From: Alopecurus myosuroides
Taxonomy: Eukaryota > Streptophyta > Magnoliopsida > Poales > Poaceae
Length of the DNA stretch: 64,000 nucleotides
Direction of reading: 5' to 3'
Assembly (NCBI GenBank): GCA_028641055.1
Contig: CM054063.1
Location: 179,496,756-179,560,755, forward strand
Shown: piece after piece, positions 11,167-22,807 of the stretch
Position numbering within the stretch: position 1 is the first letter of the stretch
How the letters are laid out: each line of letters begins with the position of its first letter
Notes under the pieces: generated by a model
The model's database searches: none
The model's input: the letters and a program-made list of their open reading frames with translations, nothing else
Told to the model about the DNA's origin: nothing
Program-made: the position numbers and the translations under genes

Positions 11167-11699
11167 ATAGCGGACCCGGGCAGGATCCGAGACATCGTGG
11201 ATGGGCTCCGTCTTTTCGTTTCCGGCCTCTTAGGCCTATTTGGATCTTGTCTGTACTCAGACAATTTGGATGCTTCCGCTGTGATGTAATGATGACTTGT
11301 TGGGACATGTGTCCTCTGGATGATTGTATTTGCTATCTCTGCTCTAGTGAGAGCTATTTGCCACTTATTTCTATTTCTTTGTGTCTTAGAGATTTGTTGT
11401 GATATCACTTGTTCAAATGCCGTTGACGTACCATGTGTGTATGTTATGAAGTACGTCAATGGAAGTAGTCGGATTTCTATGGGATGGTTTACGCAGACGA
11501 TGAATAGTAGAGGTTGGTTGTCACACGTTTACGTGTTGGCCTACTCATATTGAGATGCGGGTGCCGGTAAGCCCCGTAAGCCAATTATCTACTGTTTAGC
11601 GGGCTGTGAGTATCCTCTAGAAGTCCGGGTGCGACAGGTTGGACCTTGCTTTTAAGATTCTATGTGGCCTAATGATGCTGGGAATATCTATGCACACAA

Positions 11700-12352
11700 C
11701 AATCACAATATGAACATAATGAGTCAGATAACATGTTGGGAAGAAATGCACCTTTTCATGGTTTTGCTGGTATATTACAACAGGTATGTTTACTTCAGAA
11801 AAAAATTGTTTGAGTGATGTCACTTCTGAATGAAGTCTACGTGTGTATAGACATGAGAAGGAAGTGCAAAGAGAAAATTTGTTACCTTGCACATATTGGA
11901 TTTTTTCTTAAACTTTGATCTTCTGTAATGTATGGTACATTGAATTCCTCGATGAATCTTCAATCTGTTGAACAAAACAGAAATGATAATATGGTAAGCT
12001 AAAAATTTCCCGAGTTGAAAAAATGCGTGCAAACAAGATATAAGAGATTTGAACAGACTATTATTGGTTTGTCTAACTTTTCTGATACTGTTATCTTGTA
12101 GTTCAATCAATCCCCGGGCGGTAAAATGAAATATACAGAAATGATGGAAGGCATTGGGCAAATGCATGATTCTCAGGTCCTTTCCCTTGTTCTATACTTG
12201 AAATTTTAATAGGAGAAAAATTATATGAAAGAAGCATTTTATTTAGTACATTTTAAAAAAGGGCATTAAACATCTGCTTTATTGCAATTTCCCCACAACA
12301 GTTTGGGCAAGTCAGTTTCTTGGACATGTTGAATGGGCCGATGGGTGACGAG
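11700..12352 (+). pseudogene. 5' exons of the MULE transposase gene
   Basis: Three short exons fit splice consensus and all have phase 0. Exon 1 ends at 11783 (CAACAG then GTATGT) and its open frame reads back to about 11675. Exon 2 is 12102-12176 (TTGTAG before, CAG/GT after). Exon 3 is 12302-12352 (CACAACAG before, GAG/GT after). A fourth acceptor (AAAACAG) at 12466 opens in phase 0 into the next ORF. The encoded stretch is rich in Gln, Asn, Met and Gly and matches no domain I recognise. The true first exon may have been displaced by the Tekay insertion. Confidence 0.5.
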
Positions 12353-12466
12353 GTTATAAAATTATTTCCTGCTTTTGCAATCAGTTATTTTTAAGAACAT
12401 TGTCTACAAATGATCATGTATGTGAAAAAGAACTTTCTTGTATGTTTTGTCTACAACTTAAAACAG

Positions 12467-15120
12467 AAGGAAATATTTATGATAACTGGGAGGAGTGTTT
12501 CTGTCCATGAAAATGAAGAAGATGATTGTGAAGATACTTTTGAAGACAGTGGTTTCAGATTTGATAAGCCATCTGCAGGATCTCCACATTCATTACATAG
12601 TTTAGAAAATAGTATTGGTGGACAAGAAGCAAGTATTGATACCGGTGTTCCTAACGATGAACAAGACATGCCTATAGACACAAAAACAACAACAACACAA
12701 TGTGATGACGCAGATGCAGTGCAAAATAAAATAGATGCTCAAGAGCTATCCCAACAAGATATTGAAATTTTCTTGCAGAACGAGAGTGTTGAAGCTGCTC
12801 AAACTTGTAGTCAGGAAGTACGCAGTCACCATGTGCCCCATATCCATCAAATTTTTGATAGCCATGAGGATGCTTTTGAATTCTACAACACGTACTCTGA
12901 AATAGTTGGTTTTTTCAGCTAAGAAAGCATCGGACTATCATAGCAGGCTGACTGGGAAATCAATTGGTGCAATAGGTACACTTTCAAATGCAACTGTGCC
13001 GGCAAAGTTCTAGATGAAGATACTATTGAAGAGAGGAAAAGACAGAGAGATGCAAAAAGGCAAGAAACTAGAAGGAAAAAGGCACTAGATAGTGGAGAAG
13101 CAGAGCCCTTGCAAGCAAGCGCGCAACCACCAAAAAAGAGGAAACGAAACAAGATAGAAATTACAGTTTGTCAAGCTGAAATGGTTATTACTCTCAAATC
13201 AGACAAGTGGGTTGTGACTAGTCTTCGTATGGATCATAACCATGAGTTGAGCCCACACAAAGAGACTAGATTTTTAAGAAGACATAAACATATGACAGAT
13301 GAGGAGAAGCTATTTATCCGAACTTTCAACTCAGTAAAGCTCCCAACTCGAAAAATCATGGCAATCCTTTCTTACTTGAGAAGAGGTTGCTTAAAGGATG
13401 TGCCATATACAAAGAAATATGTGAGGAACCTTAGAAGTGCAATGAGAAGAGAAAGCAAACTCAAGGACATGATGCAACCTCTTGATTATTTCAAGAAAAA
13501 GCAGTTAGAAGATCCTAGATTCTACTATGCTTTTAAGGTTGACAAAAACAACACCGTAGAGGATATATTATGGTGTGATGCTACATCGAGGAGAATGTAC
13601 GAGATGTTTGGTCAATGCATAAGTTTTGACACTACCTTCAAAACAAATAGGTATAACATGCCTTTCGCCCCATTTGTTGGCGTGATAGGACATGGTGACA
13701 ACTGTCTGTTTGGCTGTGCTATTCTTCAAAATGAGACAGTGGATGCATTCAAGTGGCTGTTTGAAACATTTCTACACTGCATGGGTGGAAAGAGTACAAT
13801 GACAATTATCACAGATCAGGATGTTTCTATGAAAATAGCTATCCCTGCCATCTTTCCTAATGCAGTCCACAGGAAATGTCTATTCCATGTTGTACGGAAA
13901 GCTGAAGAGAAACATGCAAGAAGCTTCAGGAAAATAGCAAACTTTCACAATGAATTCAAAGATGTTATTCATATGTCCTTGACTGTGTCTGATTTTGAAT
14001 CTTCTTGGGAAGAAATGATAGAAAAATATCAGGTTGGTGGTCTGAAGTACTTGAAGACAATGTGGGATATGAGGCACCGATTTGTCCCCGTGTATTTCAA
14101 GAATGATTTCTTCCCCTCATTCACTCGATAGCGAGGAGTGAAGGTACAAATGCAATATTCAAAGAGAATGTTGGATCCACATTTAGTGTTAGCAGTTTCC
14201 TCTGTGAGTGTGACAAAATTTCAGAGAACATAGAAGAAAATGAGAAGGAGCAAGATTCTGTTACTAGGACAACTACACAGTCATACTGGTGTGGCAATGC
14301 TATGGAGGTGCATGCTGGCAAAATATATAATCGCAAGATATTTTATTGGTTTCAGAAACAACTCAAGTTTACCTCTAAACTTTTGGTTGATGAGGTTGAG
14401 AGGAATGTCCGGTATGAGGTTTACAAGTCAAAGTTGGCTGCAGCCAACGATTTCAGGTCAAGGCGATATGTAGTGCTCGTTGACATGAGAAGAGAAGACT
14501 TTATCTGCATTTGTTCGAAGTTCAACAAGGATGGTATTTTGTGATCCCATGTACTTAAAGTTCTTCTGCATCTAAACATTCAAGAGATACCGGAGAAGTA
14601 TTTTATTGATAAATGGAAGCCAAGAGACAAAAAGGAAGTCGGAGATATGTTCTACAATGTACCTCTGCAACTGACATCGGACTGCGGCCAGCTAAGATAC
14701 AATGTTCTATCGGAAGTTTGCCTAAATGTAGCATCATATGGGGCCAAGACCAATGAGAAATACTTGTTTGTTACTGAGGAGGTTAAGAAAATTACAGTGG
14801 CTGAAGAGGCAAAACAAGCAAGTAATGGAAACACCGACGAAGGTGTAGTTGTTCCTGAGAGTGCAGTTGATTATGGTCTCCTCAACAATCCAAAAATTAT
14901 GAAATCAAAGGGTAGGCCGTCAGATGCAGAGAAAAGTAAGGCAGGAAAGGCTAATGGCAGATACAAAACATTTGTTGAGAAGATGTTCACAAGAAATGAA
15001 ATTACGTGCAGTCATTGTGGTTCAAACGAACATAACATTCAAACTTGCACAAATTTGCACTTGGATTCATCTCTGTTTGTCAAGAAGAAAAAACCTAAGA
15101 AGAAAGGTAAACAAAAGTAA
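12467..15120 (+). pseudogene. MULE transposase with FAR1 zinc finger, MULE DDE, SWIM and CCHC motifs (broken)
   Basis: The protein would bind element ends and cut DNA in the nucleus. Recognisable parts, in order: an acidic N-terminus; a FAR1-type WRKY-GCM1 zinc finger split over frames (DAFEFYNTYSEIVGF to about 12918, KCNCAGK near 12980, ending DHNHEL near 13245); the MULE transposase core (CISFDTTFKTN near 13620, ITDQD near 13815, KCLFHVVRKAEEKH near 13880); a SWIM-type finger (ICICSKF near 14510); and a CCHC knuckle CSHCGSNEHNIQTC near 15010. Damage: a base-count change in a T run near 12912, another near 12950, a frame change near 14110 just before the SWIM part, and TGA at 14542-14544, where the SWIM finger expects Cys. 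It cannot encode a functional transposase. Confidence 0.85.
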
Positions 15121-16505
15121 AATGTCCAGTTTTCTACAAGTGTAATTTTCTAGCTTTTTATAGTAGTGTTGCTGAGACCACTTACAAAATTGTGACTATA
15201 ACCTACTTACTCCTAGTTTGGCCAAAATTTCAGCACAGAGAAATAGCAAAGGTCAAGATGGTGAAGGAAGTCAGCAGCTGTAAAGGATGTCACAAGTGAT
15301 ATTATGCAAGAAAAAAAGGGCAGGGGGATGCCAGAAGAAAGTAAGGGAAGCGACGGAAGAAAAGCAAGACAGAGGAGCAAAAAGATAAAAAGACAGTTGT
15401 TGCAAGTTGAATAAAAACGATTTTTCACTGTCATTTTTTATCTCAGATGTTGAATTAGTTCTTATAATGTGCAACAAGCTCATGAGCGTTGTCTCTACTA
15501 TTGTAAGCATAAGAATTTTATGTTCATACGAACCTTTGGAAAAAGAATACTAACCTGGAGTCCAAACATCTCTAGACACTTTGTTCTTCCCCCTTTTCCA
15601 ATTTATATTGGATCATGTTTTCTGCTAGAAACAATCATTCCCTGTGTATTGACCTGAAAACAAAAAATCACATTTCTACCTTATTTATTAGTATAGTTTA
15701 GCAGGAGAAAATATACAAAAATGAAAAAAATTAAATGACTCGTTTTGCACCCCTTAGCAGACCGGTTATATGTTCATTTCAGTGTAAAACATGGAGTAGA
15801 AAGGTTATAGTGGTTATTGATGATATATAGCAGATAAGCATGATTTTCCCATTTTCATTGCAGAACCAAATAGAGATTTGCTGTTTCTTCAAAAATAAAA
15901 AGATTGATTTTTTTATATAGGCCAATTAATATGAATGAAAAAAAAATAAGAAACAAGAATCGCCCCTGCTAGTATATGTCCCAAATTGTTTGTGAACCAG
16001 CAAGTGAAAAACAAAACAAAGTATTGACTCACAAACTAAGAGAACATATTTATCCTGGAAAAGAGACAACAAACAAATACCATAACACTATAACAACTAA
16101 AGCAGAGAAGTAAGTTTTGGCATCATGATTCACATTGTTACTATACACAGTGATTTTATATATCATATAGCACATATATATGTAAGTACTTCTCACTTAA
16201 TCAAGGACACACAGCAGTCTGCGACATACACACATGCATACAGAGTAATTGAGCTACTATCTACTAATTACAAAAATTCATTTGAATGCTTTTCCCTCTC
16301 TTTTTGTCTGCTTGTTTTCCAGCTCACATCTGTATGGCGTATGTCCCATGAACCTGAATTACAAAAACAAAATGTATCAAAAAAATTATTGTGCAATTCA
16401 CAGAACTGCGTTTTGAAAAACAAAAAAAGACAAAGAGAGCAACCAGAACAAATGGTTGTGGAAAAAGTAATTATCTGTAATTTCTAAAATGAAAATTGAT
16501 CTTAC
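15121..16505. other. Non-coding AT-rich interior of the MULE
   Basis: Beyond short random ORFs I see nothing. The sequence is AT-rich, and a Lys/Arg-rich frame after the transposase stop (15240-15410) looks like decayed 3' coding or UTR. It separates the transposase from the convergent ULP1-like fragment. Confidence 0.5.
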
Positions 16506-16868
16506 AGTAGGTTTGAATCCCATGACAGCCTCCTTCATCTCATTTTCCTCATTGTACTTGCTGAACATCATGTAATTGGCAATTTGTATACGGATTTTAG
16601 GAATGTCTCTTGATGAGTACAAGCCCATCAAGTTTCTTCTTGGTGTGAAAAGCTCCATATTCCTCATCACAAAGATGCCGCAGTCTTTGCAGTTTTTAGT
16701 AGAAGCATCGTCAAACATTAGAGTTTTAGAAGTGCGACAAATAAACAGAGCAAATATGTAAAAAAATCTTGCAAATGAGTGGAACATATACTTGTTGTCT
16801 TGTTGTGGTACTTTTGGGTACAAGGCTTGAAATTGACTGAAATCAACCTCCTTTTGATTTGTCGGCAT
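16506..16868 (-). pseudogene. ULP1-like cysteine protease C-terminal fragment
   Basis: On the minus strand an open frame contains KVPQQDN followed, after a probable unspliced intron, by CKDCGIFVMRNMELF. This matches the Gln oxyanion and catalytic Cys region of ULP1/SENP-type SUMO proteases (pattern VPQQ.N...DCG.FVM). It ends with the family-like RDIPKIRIQIANYMMF. Exon-like ends are visible: GTATAT after PQQDN, and GTAAG at 16501-16505. The catalytic His and Asp would lie further upstream (higher coordinates), where the sequence is replaced by other repeats. It is therefore a fragment, probably part of the MULE. The splice phases do not fit perfectly, so it is likely decayed. Confidence 0.7.
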
Positions 16869-17182
16869 AGAATTGTTTTTTGGGAAAATCCACGGCAGGC
16901 CATGGCCCAGGTCGGCCCCGACGTAGCTCCGCCAGTGGTCCCTCAGCGTCTAGGATAAGGACGCCTCGTCATATGCCAATTTTGTGAGAGGCTAGAATAT
17001 GCGGATTGGAGTTATGGTTACGGTAGAAACTCGAATATCGTTTAGAGCTAGAGATTCCAAATCTGATAGTCTCGGGACAGTCTCGGTTGATGATGAACAA
17101 GAAGCATTGGGGAAGCAAAGGGTAACCGGTGCGGTTATATTTGCCTTGTGGAGAGATGCACGGGTAAATGATAGGTCGAAGT

Positions 17183-17733
17183 TGATGTAGATGTTTGCCC
17201 AATATTTAATCGCAAGAACCACCAATGATAACTATTCTCCCAACCACTTGAGCAATACACGTAACCTGAAGAACATTTATAGATTTAGGAAAGCAACACG
17301 ACGATGAACACCAGCCTCACGGCAAGCTCGACAACCCTTGATCGCTCAAGGACCTTCTCGCAAACGCACGATAACTCTTGAAAGATTCAAGAACCTTCAT
17401 GCCTTTATTCCAAAGATAATGTGGACAAACGTCCGAGACGCCGTCACGATACGCCACTCCCCTAGGGATGGTGACAACTTAAACAAACGTTCTACATAAT
17501 TTTAACTCTGTCTAAAACCCTAGCCGATGGCTCCTTTATATAGGAGGCCAACCCCTAGTCGGTTGGATAAACCCAAACCAGGACTGACTCGAACCCTGAA
17601 ACCTAATTGGACTCAAACTAGATACAAACCGGCCCATTTAGAAGACTCGGCCAAAACATGTGGCTTGCAGACCTTCGACATTATACATCATAGTTTATTG
17701 TCCTAGCGTGCTAACCAGTAGATGCCCGCATCA
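17183..17733 (-). repeat. Minus-strand gypsy LTR (3' LTR), about 551 bp
   Basis: Read on the minus strand, the LTR starts TGATGCGGGCATC at 17733, right after the purine tract AAGAAGGGGAGAA (17734-17747), and appears to end ACATCTACATCA at 17183. The ends form TGATG...CATCA. Inside, a minus-strand CTATATAAAGG box near 17537 would be the promoter. The style of polypurine tract and LTR start suggests a Reina-type chromovirus. The far end is less certain than the start. Confidence 0.5.
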
Positions 17734-17800
17734 TTCTCCCCTTCTTAGAAAGACGTTGGCCTCAACGCCGAAAGGTCTTCTCCAACGCGTGTGGTGTCAA
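17734..17800 (-). mobile_element. Internal stub of the minus-strand gypsy element
   Basis: The polypurine tract and about 50 bases of the region before it survive; the rest of the internal region is missing or unrecognisable above 17800. Confidence 0.4.
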
Positions 17801-18614
17801 ATCTTCACATCACCATAATTCTTCTCCATTCTCAAGTCATGTGCCCCTCATCCCAACGCCTATCAGCGAGGAGAACTGACAGAGGCGGTGCTGGGTGTGG
17901 ACGGCCGCGAGGCAGACAAGTGCGCTTCGGCGGCACCGCTAACGCCAGTGTGCTTCTCCCTCGACCGATTCTAGTGGGCGTGCAACACAATGTAGGGTGG
18001 CGCAGCCACATGAGGAAGGAGACGACTTCCTCGTCACCTTTTCATTTTTTATTTTTCAAATAATTTGCACCTCAACGTAAAACCACAACGTTAGCCTCAT
18101 GGGTGTTCCCCACCGGTCAGTTTTGCCGTCAATTCGCTAGAAATTTTCGTTTATTGCGAATTGCAAACCTGCTAAAAAAATATGATGGTTTTTTGTGATT
18201 GAAAAGTAAAGTGGTGGGTTTTTGAATATTTCAGAAAATTGTGGTGGTTTGTTGCTATGGAATCCTTTCCTAAACCAGATCAGATCTGCCCGCCAATCAT
18301 ATAAGTTGGGGAAGCAAATTTCGAATGTAGAATTGCACGATTGATGCACTTTGTCCCAGATCAGATCTTCTTGTAGCATTTCCACATGTGTGAAAATGTT
18401 AAGGATTAAAGAACATTACCGATGTGAATAAAATTCAACACAGTAGGCACCGCCGCAAGATCAAAAATAAGAAAAAGGTAATACTGATAGCCCAAGTGCC
18501 CGAATCATGTTCATTTTAGTCGTATTAAAACAGTAAATTATATCGAGCCTTTACATGACATAATAACCCATGCATGCGACGCATACTCAAAAGGTTCAAG
18601 AGAGTTAAGTATTT
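17801..18614. other. Unassigned sequence left of Tat element A
   Basis: There is no convincing coding potential and no match to the other elements in the window. A short ORF at 17791-18063 has no family features. The final bases 18610-18614 (TATTT) are the left target-site duplication of element A. Confidence 0.4.
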
Positions 18615-19140
18615 TGTCGGATATATACCGATTAGGGGTATGTACGGCATTGGCCTCAAGAGCCGGATCACCAGAGTGGCTTGTTGGTAATGGATCACAG
18701 TTCATTGGGCGGCCCAGTAAGCTGATGCGTAGGAAGACGGATTCTAGAAGAACCCGGACCACGGCCCAAAGTGGTGCGGCATGAAGAAGAAGACAAATTC
18801 CTTACTTTCCAAGTCAGATACTTTCCATAGTCTTCTAGGTTTCCTTTCTGTAAGCAATAACCCGGCAATCTATATAAAGCCAGACGGGAGATACGAAACG
18901 GAGAACAATTAGCTAGAAACCAACTCGCCGAGAAGTTGATCCTCGCCGAGTTAGCGAATCCAAACTCAGGCTTCAACCCTGATTTTGTGAGATTGCAGGA
19001 GTAGGAACGCCGCCTAGTTGCGACGTACCGAACCTGGGTAAAGCCTGGTGTTCCTGATTGTCGTATTACCACGTCCCCCACGTCTCTACCCATAGGCTCA
19101 TGGCACCCCCGTCTATGATCCTTACTACGATGTATCGACA
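18615..19140 (+). repeat. 5' LTR of Tat element A
   Basis: It starts TGTCGGATAT and ends TATCGACA before the primer-binding site. A TATA box (TATATAAA) is at 18871-18878. Compared with the 3' LTR it lacks about 21 bases after 18970. An ATG at 19100 opens the gag frame inside the LTR. Confidence 0.9.
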
Positions 19141-22100
19141 GTTGGCGCCCACCGTGGGGCCAGCGGCGTCAGGAGTTACTTTTCGATCGGGGATACTCGG
19201 CGGAATCGGCAGTTCAATAATTGTCGGAAGCTTGGATTTCTACAGCGACGTCGGGCGCTTCCTCGACAACAGATCATAAATGCCAGCACGGAATCACCTG
19301 GTAAGTGCCTGCGTTTTACCGATTGGATCTGCAAATATTTTTATCGGATTAACAGTAGAAGCTATGGGATTCTGTGGTGGAAGCAAATTCATCCCACCCG
19401 CCCTATACCCAATTAAGGAAAACTACGATACCGGATTCTGCTCAAATCGCCAAAACTATACTGAAATTGCCGCCTCCCCGGAGATGCCTGCAATCAGATC
19501 TCATTTTATTGGCATGGTGCAATCTGAGGTCGCGGATAACACAGAAGAAACTAATCCTGTGGAAGAAGCAGAAAACAATAATCCCATAGAACAAGTGGAA
19601 GATCCGACACCCGTCAGTGAAACGACGAACTCGGAAGTTGATTCCGTGTTAGCTGCTATAGAAGCAAGATTCGAGTCGGAACCCGGATCTGAAGACATAG
19701 ATTCCGAAGATGAAGATGAAAACGCTTTCGAAAGAAAGGTCAAATCTATGCAGGGAAGCTTCCATGAAGTACTTATGGAAAAACCGACCGAAAACTCGGA
19801 TGCCGAAGAAGATGAAGACCCCAAAACACCTCCGCCAGATGAGGAAAGAGAGGATGGAAAAATCGGTCCAGCTTACCCTGATGTCAAGGAATTGACAGAA
19901 GAAGAACCTGGTAAAAAGCCTTCTTCTTCCAAGAAGAAAAAGAAGACTGCCAAGAAAATCTAGTACAAATTACAGAAGAAAAGTTGGCAGATATTGCTAA
20001 TCAAAACCTGGAAGTAGGAGGAGGAAGCGAAGTCACACCTGTGGAGAAGAAAAAGAAAGAAATCCCCGTTCCCCAAATGTCGGAACATGACGAGATCGAT
20101 CTGATCAAAACCCCGGTTGGACCTTACGAACCATCGGAAGTGCTGGAAGTCAAAAGGCAAGCCCTTATGCGGCAGCAGCAACACCTATTCCGATCTCAAG
20201 AAAACCTCCTCAAAGCCCAAGCTACTGTAAAAGCAAAGCAGGAGGAAATTGAAGAATTCAAAAGACGGAATATGTCCGGGATAAAACCCACGAGATTACC
20301 CGGATTTGCAAGGCCGGATGCACTGCCAGCAAAAGAACGATTACAAAACGCTTCTTGGCAAAGGCAGGTTAACAGCGTAAACGCTAAGGGCGAACGCATC
20401 TACAAAACCGCAGCTGAAAACGCGGAAACCGCGTTCGCCATCCTTAATGATGATCTGTACTCCAACGACGAAAAACTTCAGGGAGTGTATGCTTTCCTCG
20501 AAAACTTCAGGACATGCAAGATCAGGGAAGTTGCACGACGACTCGTCCCTATGCAAAACTGCCAGATGTGCCGCTGGAGCACCTGGACCTGGCGAACCTG
20601 GACATTCAGGCGATTCTAAGGAAAAGAAGGGAGATCCCAAGAAGGACAAGAAAATCCCGGACAATAGGGATGAAGCGTCCAGGACAGGATCCCATCTGCC
20701 AAAAGGTGGAAATAATCCCCGTGATCACAAGGAACGGGAGGAACAAAACCGGAAAGACGGAAAAGTAATGCCGCCTCCGAGACGCCCAGCTGAAAAGCCG
20801 AAAGATATGACAATCCTCACAGGCGTGAGAGATCCCGTACTCCTCCAAGGAACAAAGAAAGGCTAAGGAGTAGAACTCCACCTTATTCCAAAGGACACGA
20901 CAATAGACGAAATAGGGATAATCCCGGAAGAGCGCACTCGCGCAACAATGGGCCAGAAAGGAGAAGACCCCCTTCTGTTCATTCAACCGGCAGATATTCC
21001 GCGCACGTCGATAAGGCGGAAAGAGACGATCTATACTTTGGACCTAAGTGCTTCACTTACAGGATCCGAAGAATTAGTCTACATTCTGGTTTCGCCAAAG
21101 TTGGTCCAACTTATCAAAAGTATACCGGAAGTACAAACCCGGATATATGGCTTTCAGATTACTATACCGCCGTCCAGATTAACACAGGGACAGATTTGGA
21201 GGCTGTGAAGTTTCTTCCCCTCATGTTATTAGACGGAGCCAGAGATTGGATCAATGGGTTACCATCAAGAACTGTCGACAGTTGGGAAGATATGGCGAAA
21301 GTATCCGCTCAGCACTTTCGGGGCACGTACAAATGTCCTAAGAGTATAAACCAACTGAACCGTTGCGTCCAATATGAGGACGAGTCGTATGTCGACTTTA
21401 TCTCAAGATGGACAACGATGAAGAACAGTTGCTTGGAGTAAGTGATGTACAAGCAATGCATGCTTTCATCAATGTCCTGAAACCCGGCCTCGTACCGTTC
21501 ATGGTTGGTTCGAAAGAGCACAAAGATCTCGGATCTATGCTTACCACCGCCAATGAACACACATCGCCCGAAGATGATATCAGAGCAAGAGGTGGAAATA
21601 TTGATGCTTTGGCTCAGGCCAAAAAGACACCACAATCTGAAAAGAAGGCTACTCCAGAGGCACAGGCAAAACCCAAAGAAGTAAACACAACCTTTGGAAA
21701 GGATAATGGTAGAAAATGGAAAGGAAGAAGCACAGAACCAATCTCCTACTCTAAGGAAGAGTGGTAAAAGATAAAGTCGGGAAACTGTGTCCACCATTTG
21801 CAATTTGGGAAGTCTACCCATACAAACGCGCAGTGCCGCCTCAACAAGCATATGAAGGGCACTACAGGATCCGAGAATAAGGGAAAGAATTCCAAGAGGA
21901 AGTTCAACAAGAAAAGGCCAGAGGCTGAGAAAGAAGAAAGTGATTCGGACACTGACGATAAAATCCAGGAACAGCAATGAAAAGGCGAGCCAAAATTCCC
22001 GAGAGTTGAAGGAGAATGTAACCTAACTTTCCTGGCAACTCCCTCAACAAAGCAGGCGAAAATGACACTTCGAGAAATCAACGCGGTTGTTCCTCCAACA

Positions 22101-22807
22101 CCAAAGTACTTGATGTATTCAAATACGCCAATTACCTGGGATCATTAAGATCATCCCGGCAACATCCCAGAACCCGACACACATGCTTTGGTCGTAAGCC
22201 CTATTGTTCAAAACACTAGGCTCAAAAGAGTGCTGATGGATGGAGGATCTAGTATCAACATCATGTATCTGAGTACATTGAAGTAGCTACACATTTCCGA
22301 GACCCAGCACATGCACAGTAACATACGTTTTCATGGTATTGTTCCTGGAAGACAAGCACAATCCTTAGGAGAAATTTCCCTAGATGTAACCTTTGGAAAA
22401 AGAGAACACTTCCGCCAGGAAAAGATCTCATTCGAGGTGGTGCCGTTCGATAGTGTTTATCACACAATACTCGGACGTACGGCTTTCGCCAAATTCATGG
22501 CAAGATCGTGTTCTATAACAAACTAAAGATGTCGGGGCCAAAAGGAGGAGTAATCACCATAACTGGAGATTACAAATTGGCGAACAAGCTGGAGAAAAGA
22601 AATGCCCTCTACGCCGAACAGGTGATTCGGAAGGAGGAATTGAAGGAGCTAGCCAAAGAAGTTTCGCCGATGGAAATGCCATCAGGAAAGGAAAGTAGAA
22701 AGCCGACAGATAGCTTCAAGGTCTCAGAAAATACAAGACAGGTTATCCTAGATCCCAAAGATTCGACAAAATTTGTCATAGTGGGAAGTGGGATGACTAA
22801 CAAATAG
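19100..22807 (+). pseudogene. Gag-protease of Tat element A (broken)
   Basis: This corresponds to the intact 54673-58377 frame of element C. The frame opens at an ATG inside the LTR (19100), crosses the primer-binding site, and stops at TAA (19277-19279), where C has a Tyr codon. It continues to TAG at 19961-19963 (CAG in C), then changes frame near 19990 and again several times. Recognisable parts are the acidic N-terminal region, the gag core (FLPLMLLDGARDWINGLPS near 21215), the Cys/His segment (CVHHLQFGK near 21790) and the protease (MDGGSSINIM near 22240). The region ends with TAG at 22805-22807, which is conserved in C. Confidence 0.88.
19142..19159 (+). promoter_or_regulatory. Primer-binding site of Tat element A
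   Basis: TTGGCGCCCACCGTGGGG follows the LTR by one base. The same site occurs in element B, and in element C with one change. Confidence 0.85.

Larger units (their letters stand above)
1..11636 (+). mobile_element. Ty3/gypsy LTR retrotransposon, Tekay-type chromovirus (5' end cut by window)
   Basis: Positions 1-1216 match 10421-11636 without a gap (constant offset 10420), so the window opens inside the 5' LTR and the element ends at 11636. Between the LTRs lie a methionine-tRNA-type primer-binding site, an extra ORF, a gag-pol frame with a C-terminal chromodomain, and a polypurine tract at 7196-7205. The RT-RNaseH-integrase order makes it gypsy; the chromodomain makes it a chromovirus; the long LTR and gag type suggest Tekay. 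I count 16 substitutions in 1216 aligned LTR bases (1.3%), so it is fairly young. The five bases after the 3' end (11637-11641, GGTTG) should be the target duplication; its partner is outside the window. It interrupts a Mutator-like element. Confidence 0.93.
7209..11636 (+). repeat. 3' LTR (4428 bp) of the Tekay-type element
   Basis: It starts TGTAACGTCC after the polypurine tract and ends GGTGCGACA, the same end as the 5' LTR. It contains a pyrimidine- and GC-rich promoter-like section (7560-8460), a tRNA-like motif near 8550, an AT-rich degenerate tandem array (8872-9450) and three exon-like pieces. At 4.4 kb it is unusually long for a gypsy LTR. Confidence 0.93.
11637..17182 (+). mobile_element. 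Mutator-like element (MULE, FAR1/jittery type) with transposase and antisense ULP1-like fragment; ends not found
   Basis: A decayed FAR1-type MULE transposase gene lies on the plus strand (exons from at most 11700 to 15120), and a ULP1-protease-like fragment on the minus strand (16506-16868). MULEs with captured or resident ULP1-like genes are known in plants. The Tekay element inserted at the left, so the left end would be outside the window. A minus-strand gypsy LTR abuts the right side near 17183. I could not identify terminal inverted repeats, so the limits are approximate. Confidence 0.65.

Noticed and set aside
17801..18614. A possible host gene remnant between the elements
   Set aside because: No open frame with family features, no splice pattern and no similarity I could recognise.
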